Origin: Levilactobacillus namurensis DSM 19117
GTDB lineage: Bacteria > Bacillota > Bacilli > Lactobacillales > Lactobacillaceae
Assembly (NCBI RefSeq): GCF_001434785.1
Contig: NZ_AZDT01000006.1
Span: forward strand, 1 to 64,000
Direction of reading: 5' to 3'
Length of the DNA: 64,000 nucleotides
Under the pieces are notes generated by a model, which saw nothing but the letters and a program-made list of their open reading frames with translations, was not told the DNA's origin and ran no database searches. Positions 47,596-55,307 of the stretch are shown one piece after another. Numbering within the stretch: position 1 is the stretch's first letter; each line of letters begins with the position of its first letter. Both the position numbers and the translations under genes were made by a program.

Positions 47596-49917
47596 ATGAT
47601 TGCGGCACAGTACCGGTGGCAGAACAAGCACGTTGACCAACCAACGACGGAGGCACAGGCGTTGGCCCAAGCAGCGTCAGTTTCGCCAATTATTGCGCAG
47701 ATTCTAACCAACCGGGGGATGACCACGCCCGAGGCCGTTCAGGCGTTCCTAACGCCGGGGCCCGAGCAGTTGCACGACGCGAACCAGTTGCATGATATGC
47801 AAAAGGGCACGGACCGTATCGAACAAGCCATCAGTGAGGAACAACAGATCACGATTTACGGCGACTACGATGCGGACGGGGTGACCAGCACGGCCATCAT
47901 GTACGAAACGTTGACTACGTTGGGCGCTAAGGTCAACTATTATATTCCCAACCGGTTTACGGACGGTTATGGTCCTAACGTCGCCGCCTTTGAAAAGTTG
48001 ATTGCTGCGGGGACGCAACTCCTGGTGACGGTCGATAACGGGGTGTCAGGGAATGCGGCGATTGCTGCGGCGAACGCTAAGGGCGTGGACGTGGTCGTGA
48101 CTGACCACCACGAATTACCGCAAGACTTGCCGGACGCCTACGCGATTATTCACCCTCGGTACCCCGGAGCGGAGTATCCCTTTGGTGGGCTTTCCGGGGC
48201 GGGCGTAGCCTTTAAGGTGGCCCAAGCGTTGCGCGAAGAGATTCCCCAAGATTTACTGGATTTAGCCGCGATTGGCACGGTTGCTGATTTAGTGCCGTTG
48301 GTGGATGAGAACCGTGTCTTGGTCTACTTTGGTCTCAAGTTGTTGCAGCAAGACGAACGCCCCGGGTTGCGGGCGTTGATCAAAGCAGCTGGAATTCATC
48401 CGGAAGAGTTGACGGAACAATCGATTGGGTTCGGGTTGGCGCCCCGCCTCAACGCCTTAGGTCGCTTGGGGGATGCGGGTCCTGCCGTGGACTTATTGAC
48501 CACGTTAGACGACGACTTAGCGACCCAACTGGCGCAGAAGACGGAACAGGAGAATCGTCGCCGCCAAGACCTCGTGGCTCAGATCAGCGAGGCAGCGTTA
48601 GCTCAGGCGACCGACGCCGACCACCGAGACCGACAGACACTCATTATTAGTGGACATGACTGGCACGAGGGGGTCCTGGGAATCGTGGCGAGTCGGATTG
48701 TGGAGCAGACCGGCAAGCCCACCCTGGTTTTGAACGTGAATGCAGATGGCCACGCTAAGGGTTCCGGCCGGAGTGTCGAAGCCTTTAACCTGTTTCAGGC
48801 GTTAGACGGTCACCGAGACCTGATGACGGCGTTCGGGGGTCATCACATGGCCGTGGGCTTAACCGCACCAGCCGACCAATTAGGGGCCTTAGCGGACGCC
48901 TTAGATCAGGAGGCCGAGGCCCAGCATCTAGCCGACCAAGGCCCCAGTGAGTTGCCAGTGGCGGCCACGTTAGCCGTGGGCGATGCGACCATGGACTTGT
49001 ACCATGAATTAGCCCAGTTAGCGCCGTTTGGGACTGACAACGCCCAACCCCTGTTTGCTTTTGAACCGGAGAGCGTAACCCAGGTCAAGGCGATCGGTAA
49101 GACCGGGGATCACTTGAAGTTCCAGTTACAGGCTGGGAAGGCGCGGTTGAATGCCATCCAGTTCGGTGCCGGGAAGACCGCCACGGCGTTGCAAATGGCC
49201 AGCCAGGTCGCTGTTCTGGGAACATTAGAGGATAACGTCTGGCAAGGGCGGCATTCCCTTCAGTTAATGGTCAAAGACTTACGAACTACGGAACCGGCAG
49301 TGGTTGTTGAACGAACGAACCGACTACACCAGGCCATGTTTACGGCTGATGGTACGTACCTTTTCTTCCACCAGAACATCTATCAGCAACTGGCGCATTA
49401 CTTGCCTGCGGGTGCTACGGCCGTCTTATTTGATGGTCAGAGCTTGTCGCCAGTGGCCCCTGAGACCACCGTGTTCTTGGTGGATTGTCCGGATCTGACC
49501 AGTGACTTGACCACGGCCGTGAGTCAGTTACAGCCGGCCCATATTACGGCCTATTTATACGAAAAAGAAAGTCTTTCGCGTTTGGGGCTGCCAACTCGAC
49601 CACAATATGCTAAACTATTTAAGTTCGTTGCGACACATCAACACGTTGACGTGGGTCACCAATTGACGCAACTCAGCACGTTTCTTCAGATTCCGCGCAC
49701 CCAGCTGATCTTTATGATTCAAGTCTTCTTTGAGTGTGGGTTTGTGACCATCGACCATGGTATCATGGATGGGGTGGCCCAACCCGGTCATAAAGATCTC
49801 ACGGCGGCGCCGAGTTACCAACTCCGCCAGCAGCAGATTCAGACCGAAGCGGACTTGTTGGCTTGCCCCTCAGCGGAATTGACTCAGCGTCTGCAGGGAC
49901 TCATGGATCGAAAATAA
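47596..49917 (+). CDS. recJ: Single-stranded-DNA-specific exonuclease RecJ
   Basis: 5'-3' single-strand exonuclease for recombination and mismatch repair. The 773-residue protein has the DHH motifs DYDADGVTST near 85, TVDNGVSGNAAI, VTDHHELPQDLP near 155 and GGLSGAGVAFKVA, then DHHA1 (GLAPRLNALGRLGDAG, HEGVLGIVASRI, GGHHMAVGL) and the OB-like domain. An extra C-terminal part of about 200 residues is shared with other lactobacillar RecJ proteins. GGTGAG gives seven-base spacing to ATG 47596. Followed closely by apt. Confidence 0.95.
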   Translation: MIAAQYRWQNKHVDQPTTEAQALAQAASVSPIIAQILTNRGMTTPEAVQAFLTPGPEQLHDANQLHDMQKGTDRIEQAISEEQQITIYGDYDADGVTSTAIMYETLTTLGAKVNYYIPNRFTDGYGPNVAAFEKLIAAGTQLLVTVDNGVSGNAAIAAANAKGVDVVVTDHHELPQDLPDAYAIIHPRYPGAEYPFGGLSGAGVAFKVAQALREEIPQDLLDLAAIGTVADLVPLVDENRVLVYFGLKLLQQDERPGLRALIKAAGIHPEELTEQSIGFGLAPRLNALGRLGDAGPAVDLLTTLDDDLATQLAQKTEQENRRRQDLVAQISEAALAQATDADHRDRQTLIISGHDWHEGVLGIVASRIVEQTGKPTLVLNVNADGHAKGSGRSVEAFNLFQALDGHRDLMTAFGGHHMAVGLTAPADQLGALADALDQEAEAQHLADQGPSELPVAATLAVGDATMDLYHELAQLAPFGTDNAQPLFAFEPESVTQVKAIGKTGDHLKFQLQAGKARLNAIQFGAGKTATALQMASQVAVLGTLEDNVWQGRHSLQLMVKDLRTTEPAVVVERTNRLHQAMFTADGTYLFFHQNIYQQLAHYLPAGATAVLFDGQSLSPVAPETTVFLVDCPDLTSDLTTAVSQLQPAHITAYLYEKESLSRLGLPTRPQYAKLFKFVATHQHVDVGHQLTQLSTFLQIPRTQLIFMIQVFFECGFVTIDHGIMDGVAQPGHKDLTAAPSYQLRQQQIQTEADLLACPSAELTQRLQGLMDRK

Positions 49918-49935
49918 AGGAGCTAATTAAAAGTT

Positions 49936-50454
49936 ATGGCAATCGATTTTACCAAATATATCGCAAGTGTTCCCGATTATCCCGAAAAGGGCGTTATCTT
50001 CCGGGACATTTCCCCGTTGATGGCGGATGGCGAAGCCTTTCACGCGGCTACCGACCAGATCGTCAAATACGCGAAGGATAAGGGCGTTGAAATGATCGTG
50101 GGTCCCGAAGCGCGGGGGTTCATTGTGGGCTGCCCCGTGGCTTACGAATTAGGCGTCGGCTTTGCCCCTGCCCGTAAGGAAGGTAAGTTACCGCGAGCAA
50201 CGGTCAAAGCCAGCTATGACCTGGAATACGGGACGTCGTCGTTATACCTGCACAAGGATGCCATCAAGCCTGGTCAACGGGTCTTGGTTACTGATGACTT
50301 ATTGGCCACTGGGGGAACCATTGGCGCGACCATCAAGTTGGTTGAAGACTTGGGTGGTGTCGTGGTCGGAACGGCCTTCTTGATTGAATTAGAGGCCTTA
50401 CACGGTCGGGACCAATTAAAGGGTTACGACGTGTTCAGCCTGATGACTTACTAG
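49936..50454 (+). CDS. apt: Adenine phosphoribosyltransferase
   Basis: Converts adenine and PRPP to AMP. The 172-residue protein has the start [39 protein letters not shown], and the PRPP-binding motif [13 protein letters not shown] near 120. AAGGAG precedes ATG 49936. It follows recJ after 18 bases, the common Firmicutes arrangement, and ends in a strong terminator. Confidence 0.97.
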   Translation: MAIDFTKYIASVPDYPEKGVIFRDISPLMADGEAFHAATDQIVKYAKDKGVEMIVGPEARGFIVGCPVAYELGVGFAPARKEGKLPRATVKASYDLEYGTSSLYLHKDAIKPGQRVLVTDDLLATGGTIGATIKLVEDLGGVVVGTAFLIELEALHGRDQLKGYDVFSLMTY

Positions 50455-50464
50455 ATTATGAAAG

Positions 50465-50500
50465 ACGGCAGCTGGGTGTGATGCCCCGCTGCCGTTTTTT
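50465..50500 (+). terminator. Terminator of recJ-apt
   Basis: ACGGCAGC pairs perfectly with GCTGCCGT, with a 15-base loop, followed by six T. Confidence 0.88.
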
Positions 50501-50533
50501 CGTGGCTTTAGACCACTTGAGAGGGACCATCGT

Positions 50534-50567
50534 TTGGCCGGTAATCAAACTGTGGTATGCTCACAGT
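50534..50567 (+). promoter_or_regulatory. Promoter of the ydcF-like gene with an inverted repeat around the -10
   Basis: TTGGCC (50534-50539), 16-base spacer, TATGCT (50556-50561). The -10 is framed by a perfect inverted repeat ACTGTG (50549-50554) and CACAGT (50562-50567), a likely repressor site. Confidence 0.5.
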
Positions 50568-50594
50568 AAGTGATTTTTATGAGGGGATGATTTT

Positions 50595-51650
50595 ATGGGA
50601 GAGATGGCCTTTCACATTCCGGCGGTCTGGTATTGGGTCTGGGTGATTCCGGTGAGCTTAGGCGGCATCTTCGCATGGCGTTACCAGCGGAATAAGACAC
50701 GTCTCAGTAATGGCTTGTGGTTTTCGGCAGCGTTCTATACGTTCTTGGCTGCCTTGGCCATGACGATTTTAGGCACCAATAACGGTCCCTTGATTGCCAT
50801 CAGTCTCATTGCCTTTGTGGTGATTTTAATGGCGATTGGGGTGACCTTTGCCTTACAAGCGTTTCTGTTGCTGTGGAACGCTTGGATTGTTTGGCACCGT
50901 GAACAGCATACCGTTGCCAATATGCTGACGTTGGGGTTGGGCATTTTCTTCTTAATCTTGCCCTGGCTGGATCGCCTGGCTGGGCGGGTGTTACCGCGGT
51001 CCTTAGACGCTTTCTTGGTCGCGGTTGTGAACCTGTCGCTGTTGTACGTTGCCTTTTGGTTCTACAATTATTTGACCATGCTGGTCATTTACCAGTTCAA
51101 CCGGCCACGCTTAAATCAGGATTACATCGTGGTGCTAGGGGCGGGACTGTTAAATGGGAACCAGGTCTCGCCACTTTTGAAACAGCGAATTGACCGGGGG
51201 TTACGGTTCTACCGGCGACAGTTGACGAAGACCGGACACCCAGTCAAGATGATCTTTTCTGGTGGTCAAGGGAGCGACGAGACGGTTGCGGAAGGCCAAG
51301 CCATGCGCGATTACGCAATCAGCCAGGGATTACCGGCGGATGATGCCATCGCAGAGACCCGGTCGCGGACGACCCTGGAGAATATGCAGTTCAGTCGGGC
51401 ACTGATGACCACGACTGCTAGACCGCCGCGCGTCATTTTCGTTTCTAATAACTACCACATCTATCGGGCGGGGATGATTGCTCAACAAGCCGGACTCCGT
51501 GCGGACGGCATCGGGTCGCGAACGGCGCGTTTCTTTCTACCCAACGCCGTGCTACGGGAGTATATTGCCGTCTTTGTCCGGAACAAGCGCTGGCACCTGG
51601 TGGCCTTTGGGGGGATTTTGGTCATGAGTGGCTTATTGGCGTGGCTTTAG
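50595..51650 (+). CDS. YdcF family membrane protein (DUF218)
   Basis: Membrane protein of 351 residues with about five N-terminal helices (WYWVWVIPVSLGGIFAW, LIAISLIAFVVILMAIGVTFALQAF and others), a DUF218 domain (DYIVVLGAGLLNGNQVSPLLKQRIDRG, MIFSGGQGSDET, SRTTLENMQFS, VIFVSNNYHIYRAG) and one C-terminal helix. DUF218 proteins are linked to envelope precursors and vancomycin sensitivity (SanA-like), but the reaction is unknown. GAGGGG lies eight bases before ATG 50595. Monocistronic. Confidence 0.88.
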   Translation: MGEMAFHIPAVWYWVWVIPVSLGGIFAWRYQRNKTRLSNGLWFSAAFYTFLAALAMTILGTNNGPLIAISLIAFVVILMAIGVTFALQAFLLLWNAWIVWHREQHTVANMLTLGLGIFFLILPWLDRLAGRVLPRSLDAFLVAVVNLSLLYVAFWFYNYLTMLVIYQFNRPRLNQDYIVVLGAGLLNGNQVSPLLKQRIDRGLRFYRRQLTKTGHPVKMIFSGGQGSDETVAEGQAMRDYAISQGLPADDAIAETRSRTTLENMQFSRALMTTTARPPRVIFVSNNYHIYRAGMIAQQAGLRADGIGSRTARFFLPNAVLREYIAVFVRNKRWHLVAFGGILVMSGLLAWL

Positions 51651-51677
51651 AGCCGAAGCCTAGGACGTGAACAACAT

Positions 51678-51719
51678 TTTTGAAAAATATTTTTATTTTC
51701 AACCGTCTTCTTATATAAT
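51678..51719 (+). promoter_or_regulatory. AT-rich promoter region with inverted repeat before the 173-aa gene
   Basis: TTGAAAA (51680-51686) and TTTTCAA (51696-51702) form a perfect inverted repeat; a consensus TATAAT follows at 51714-51719. The stretch is far more AT-rich than its surroundings. Confidence 0.45.
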
Positions 51720-51754
51720 TATTTATAGTAAGAATAGAGGAGATGGGTTTACTA

Positions 51755-52276
51755 ATGAAGTTGAGAAAAATTTGGGGACTGGTGATCGTGGCGTTAAGTG
51801 CAATCTGCTGGCTAACGGTTACGAACCGTCCCGTCGATGCGGCGGCCAGCGTACCGGCCACGTATTACAGTCAACGAGACCTGAAGAAGTTGAAGTTCAA
51901 GGCCACGAGCTTTCCAAAGAAGTACCGGGGCGTCTGGTACCGGAAGTCTTGGAACGGAAAAGTGGTCAAATTACATATTTACAAGCATAAGATTGTAGAT
52001 CCCGTTAAGTTCTTTAGCCACCAGGCACAACCGGCCCAGGTGCGTTCCCGGGCGGTCAAGGTCAGCATCAAGAAGGCTCACAAAACAATCAAGGGGTATC
52101 GGACGGCGTTCTATACCAAGGGCGCGGGTATTCAGTATTTGGGCCTATCCAAAAAGCGCTTATTGATCAGCTTGGACGTCACGGGAACGGCTAAGCACGC
52201 GTTAGCCACCCACGTGGATACCGAGAACTTTGCGTACCGGACGGCCAAACAGGCCCGGACGCACGCGGTATATTAA
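51755..52276 (+). CDS. Secreted protein of unknown function (173 aa)
   Basis: Exported protein with a clear signal peptide (MKLRKIWGLVIVALSAICWL, cleavage near VDAAA). The mature part is very basic (many Lys, Arg, His), with SFPKKYRGVWYRKSWNGKVVKLHIYKHKI; FRGxWYR-type starts like this are frequent in small secreted lactobacillar proteins with a lipocalin-like or beta-barrel look. I see no catalytic motif. ATG 51755 has AGAGGAG about eleven bases upstream; ATG 51743 overlaps it. The AT-rich promoter stretch suggests acquisition or strong regulation. Confidence 0.75.
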   Translation: MKLRKIWGLVIVALSAICWLTVTNRPVDAAASVPATYYSQRDLKKLKFKATSFPKKYRGVWYRKSWNGKVVKLHIYKHKIVDPVKFFSHQAQPAQVRSRAVKVSIKKAHKTIKGYRTAFYTKGAGIQYLGLSKKRLLISLDVTGTAKHALATHVDTENFAYRTAKQARTHAVY

Positions 52277-52280
52277 AGTT

Positions 52281-52333
52281 AAAACCCACTCGAACTCAGA
52301 CAACGGATAAGGTTGTTGGGTCGGGTGGGTTTT
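52281..52333 (+). terminator. Terminator of the 173-aa gene
   Basis: AAAACCCAC.CGA pairs with TCG.GTGGGTTTT, with an inner CAAC/GTTG pairing in the loop. Confidence 0.75.
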
Positions 52334-52462
52334 GTGGTTGAAAGAAGAATTAAATGTTTATTCAGCGTATAATATTAATTAGAAATAATATGTTTGTCAT
52401 CAAACTGTTGTGTTGACCCGTTATACTGTAGGCAACTTAACGTCAAGAAAGGAAGCTTACCG

Positions 52463-52861
52463 ATGAGCCCACTCCTAATTAGCTACCAAGCCAGTGACCC
52501 GTTAGCCCAGTCCTTCAAGCTTCATATCCAAGGCTTAACGGAAGATAACTGGGACTTTCCGGCCATTGCGTTCAGTCCGGTCCCCGTAAAAATTGCCTTT
52601 AAGGGTCGTTCCGCTAGCCGCTGGCGGCGACAACAGCGCCGTAAGATTAGACAATCACGTCAAGTCTTGATCGTCATCAGTCAAAACACCTGGCAGTCCG
52701 AATGGGTCGACTGGGAAGTTGCGACTGCGGCCGCTGAAGATAAACAACTCCTAGCCGCTAAATTAGATGCCCCTTTCATGGCCCCACTGGCCTTAGTTGA
52801 GGCACAACCGCAGTGGATTGACCCCTTTGATCCACAAGCTTTATCATTACGTCATATTTAA
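52463..52861 (+). CDS. TIR-like domain protein (DUF1863/ThsB-like), stand-alone
   Basis: Soluble protein of 132 residues with the pattern of a bacterial TIR-like domain: first strand LLISYQASDPLAQSFK, a basic helix region (SRWRRQQRRKIRQS), the central strand VLIVISQNTWQSEWVDWEV, and a later strand LLAAKLDAP. The S-x-WVDWE(I/V) feature is typical of the ThsB-type and MTH538-type TIR proteins that make nucleotide signals or bind partners in phage defence. No ThsA-like NADase, transmembrane or other effector gene is next to it. AAAGGAAG lies nine bases before ATG 52463. It sits directly before tRNA-Ser. Family membership is inferred by eye. Confidence 0.65.
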   Translation: MSPLLISYQASDPLAQSFKLHIQGLTEDNWDFPAIAFSPVPVKIAFKGRSASRWRRQQRRKIRQSRQVLIVISQNTWQSEWVDWEVATAAAEDKQLLAAKLDAPFMAPLALVEAQPQWIDPFDPQALSLRHI

Positions 52862-52918
52862 CGCAATTCTGACTTGCATTTATAGTCATTATTGGTAAAA
52901 TAGATAAGGTAGTCACAT

Positions 52919-53006
52919 GGAGAGTTGGCAGAGTGGTAATGCACCGGACTCGAAATCCGGCGAACCGGCTAATACCGGCGCGCAGGTTCAAATCCTGTAC
53001 TCTCCT
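52919..53006 (+). tRNA. tRNA-Ser(CGA)
   Basis: Cloverleaf: acceptor GGAGAGT/ACTCTCC, anticodon arm CCGGA-CTCGAAA-TCCGG with anticodon CGA, a long variable arm (CCGG/CCGG) typical of class II tRNA-Ser, and T arm GCAGG-TTCAAAT-CCTGT. The discriminator would be U and no CCA is encoded, so RNase Z and CCA-adding enzyme are needed. A strong terminator follows. Confidence 0.93.
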
Positions 53007-53014
53007 TAATTACG

Positions 53015-53049
53015 AACGCCGTCAAGTTAATCCTTGACGGCGTTTTTTT
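53015..53049 (+). terminator. Terminator after tRNA-Ser
   Basis: AACGCCGTCAAG pairs perfectly with CTTGACGGCGTT around six bases, then seven T. Confidence 0.92.
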
Positions 53050-53082
53050 ACAATATTACGGTTTTTACGGGTCGTGATGATT

Positions 53083-53114
53083 AAAAAACGTTCAGACCGT
53101 GACCTGACGTTTTT
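53083..53114. terminator. Terminator of the 64-aa minus-strand gene, probably bidirectional
   Basis: AAAAACGT.CAG pairs with CTGACGTTTTT; A-run on the left serves the minus strand. Confidence 0.75.
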
Positions 53115-53123
53115 CAAAATTCC

Positions 53124-53318
53124 TTAACTTTTACGAATTTCTAAGACCCGATCACGTCGACCGGATAAGCGAAACTTAACGGTCGGGGCTTGGGCTTGTA
53201 ACTGGGTGAGAAGCTCGGTTTCTTGGTGTTCCGTTAAGCCTTCCAGGTCGTAGATCAACGAATGGGGCGTGGGAAGGGCGGTAACTTTAGCTAAAATAAT
53301 GGCAATGAGTGGTTCCAT
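53124..53318 (-). CDS. Small protein of unknown function (64 aa)
   Basis: I do not recognise the family. The sequence starts MEPLIAIILAKVTALPTP and ends VKFRLSGRRDRVLEIRKS, with a middle helix LTEHQETELLTQLQAQAP; it looks like a small DinI-like or ferredoxin-fold protein, but this is only an impression. GAGGTGA lies five bases before the ATG at 53318; the upstream GTG at 53327 overlaps that site. Own terminator, single gene. Confidence 0.65.
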   Translation of the reverse strand: MEPLIAIILAKVTALPTPHSLIYDLEGLTEHQETELLTQLQAQAPTVKFRLSGRRDRVLEIRKS

Positions 53319-53333
53319 GGGGGTCACCTCTTT

Positions 53334-53643
53334 TAAGCGTATTATCTCACAAGTTTACGGTGTGGCGATGATTTTTAGAATAATTCGTGAGAAGAATTTT
53401 GTGTAACTGTAAAAGTAACAAGTAGGCCTTGAATTTGGAAGTTAACCCTTGACCCAGAACAAGTGAAGGCTTTTTAACTGGATATTTCGCAAATCAAGGA
53501 CCATTGCTTCACAAGTTGGTACCGGTGCCATTGCTGATTCATGGGGACTGAGCGAAAGACAAAAAAATTGCATCGACTCGGAGAACGGACAGTAATTATG
53601 GTAAACTAACAAAGGCATTTAAGGGAAAAATAAAGTTAAGTTC
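53334..53643. other. Intergenic region between the 64-aa gene and the glycerol facilitator
   Basis: About 310 bases with no gene and no convincing promoter pair. It should hold the divergent promoters for both neighbours. No cre match or long inverted repeat was found. Confidence 0.4.
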
Positions 53644-53659
53644 AAGGATGGTGTTTGAT

Positions 53660-54364
53660 GTGAGCGGGTTTATCGGTGAATTTTTTGGGACGATGATTTT
53701 GATGGTCTTGGGGGCCGGAACCGGGGCTAGTTTTAACCTGAAAAAAACTTATGCGACGGGGTCAAACTGGACCTTTGTCAGTATCGCCTGGGGGCTGGCT
53801 GTAACCATGGGAGTGTACGTTGCGGGGGCGTTAGGTTCGGACGGACACTTGAATCCAGCCGTGACGATTGGGTTTGCGGCGTTTGGCTTCTTCCCCTGGG
53901 ACCAGGTCGTACCATATCTGTTGGGGCAATTCTTGGGGGCGTTCGTGGGAGCGGCTTTGGTGGTTGTTCAATTCTATCCCCACTTCAAAGCGACCTCGGC
54001 CAAGAATGGAAATAGTGTCGGCATCTTTGCGACTCGGCCGGCCATTGCCAGTCCCGTCTTCAACTTCCTTTCCGAAACCATTGCGACTTGGGCCTTCGTC
54101 TTCATTCTTCTGAACCTGGGAGACTTTACGCAAGGTTTAAAGCCGTTTATTGTCGGAACGTTGATTACGGTCGTGGGGATGGGCCTTGGGACCACGACCG
54201 GATTTGCCCTGAACCCAGCGCGGGATTGGGGACCACGGTTGGCGTACACAATCTTACCGATTCCGAATCGAGGAAGTGCGGAATGGTCTTACGCTTGGGT
54301 GCCGATGTGCGGTCCCATCGTTGGAGGTGTCCTGGCTGCAGGATTACAGGTACTGATTAAGTAG
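53660..54364 (+). CDS. glpF: MIP/aquaporin family protein, glycerol facilitator type
   Basis: Membrane channel for glycerol or other small uncharged solutes, 234 residues, six helices. Both half-helix motifs are present: HLNPAVTIGF near residue 70 and FALNPARDWGPR near 190; the Asp after the second NPA is the mark of glycerol-type channels. I favour the GTG at 53660 (MSGFIGEFFGTM, matching relatives, with AAGGA eleven bases upstream) over ATG 53648, which overlaps that site. In lactobacilli such channels also pass dihydroxyacetone, lactic acid or water. No glycerol kinase is near. Confidence 0.88.
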   Translation: MSGFIGEFFGTMILMVLGAGTGASFNLKKTYATGSNWTFVSIAWGLAVTMGVYVAGALGSDGHLNPAVTIGFAAFGFFPWDQVVPYLLGQFLGAFVGAALVVVQFYPHFKATSAKNGNSVGIFATRPAIASPVFNFLSETIATWAFVFILLNLGDFTQGLKPFIVGTLITVVGMGLGTTTGFALNPARDWGPRLAYTILPIPNRGSAEWSYAWVPMCGPIVGGVLAAGLQVLIK

Positions 54365-54368
54365 ATTA

Positions 54369-54401
54369 AAAAACGCGTTGGCCCGTGGGTCAACGCGTTT
54401 T
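54369..54401. terminator. Bidirectional terminator between glpF and the phosphatase gene
   Basis: AAAACGCGTTG.CCC pairs with GGG.CAACGCGTTTT around GT; T and A runs on the two sides. Confidence 0.85.
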
Positions 54402-54404
54402 ACA

Positions 54405-55073
54405 TTATTGCTGGTTGTAGGCCAGAACTTCGGCAGTAAAGCCGGGCGCGGCTTCCTGAGCGGTAAGACGGAGGGTCGTGACGCTGCCATTAGCCGGATA
54501 GTTGTTTTCGGGGTGAAATTGGGGACCGAAGCGCAGGGTTAGGGTGCGGATAAAGGTCCCGTGGCTAACCACTAGGAGATGGTCTCCAGTGGCGTTGTCG
54601 GTGAGTAGCTGGGATAGGGATTGGTCGATGCGGTGATAAAAGGTTGCCCCGTCTTCGGCAAAGTGATGGGGATCCGCACGGTGCATAGCGTCGCGGGCCG
54701 TGGTAAACGAGTGTTGCCGGATGATGTCCGCTTGGTCGGTGCATCCCAGCGGTCGGGCGATGGCGCCCCAGACCTGGTCGTTATCGGACCCTTCATAGGA
54801 CCCAAAGTAAACTTCCCGGAATAACGGAGACGTTGTAGGGGCTTCATGATGACCCTGGTTCGCACTAATGATATGCTGAGCAGTGTCAATGGCCCGCTTC
54901 AAGTCTGAAGAGTAGTAGCGGTCGTAGTGGACCGCTTGCAAGCGCTGCCCAGTCGCGTCGGCCATGGCGATGCCGGCCTCAGTTAAGGGCGAGTCCGCCC
55001 ATCCTTGAAGCTTGTTTAAGATGTTGAAGAGGGTCTGGCCGTGTCGAACAAAGTCAATGGTGAGTGTTTTCAT
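54405..55073 (-). CDS. Histidine phosphatase family protein (first paralogue)
   Basis: Phosphoglycerate-mutase-like phosphatase of 222 residues. Catalytic His in DFVRHGQTLFN near residue 10, then LQGWADSPLTEAG, the conserved acidic EVYFGSYEG, and the second His in LVVSHGTFIRTL near 170. Substrate unknown; a small phosphomonoester is likely. GGAGG lies about seven bases before the ATG at 55073. It is clearly related to the gene at 59289-59951 (same WxDSPLTExG spacing), so the two arose by duplication. Confidence 0.9.
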   Translation of the reverse strand: MKTLTIDFVRHGQTLFNILNKLQGWADSPLTEAGIAMADATGQRLQAVHYDRYYSSDLKRAIDTAQHIISANQGHHEAPTTSPLFREVYFGSYEGSDNDQVWGAIARPLGCTDQADIIRQHSFTTARDAMHRADPHHFAEDGATFYHRIDQSLSQLLTDNATGDHLLVVSHGTFIRTLTLRFGPQFHPENNYPANGSVTTLRLTAQEAAPGFTAEVLAYNQQ

Positions 55074-55226
55074 TTTGTGGCCTCCTGGTAGATTTGATGC
55101 TTTCAGTATACGCGCTAAAAATTAATTTTTGAACGCTGAAACGGGGAATAACCGCGTTAAATCAACAGTTAGACGGTTCAGTTTCAGGGGACAGACAAAT
55201 TATGTAACTTTTTTTCGTGTTTTTTC

Positions 55227-55255
55227 TTGAAATCTGTAAATATTTTTCATATAAT
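55227..55255 (+). promoter_or_regulatory. Promoter of gnd
   Basis: TTGAAA (55227-55232), 17-base spacer, TATAAT (55250-55255), inside a T-rich tract; near consensus. Confidence 0.8.
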
Positions 55256-55307
55256 AGGCTCTGTTAGATAGAGAGTACATTTAACCATAGAAGGGAATTT
55301 GACAACA

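Noticed and set aside
52463-53007. Complete Thoeris defence system at the TIR-like gene
   Set aside because: No ThsA-like gene lies next to it; the neighbours are a secreted protein, a tRNA and a glycerol facilitator.
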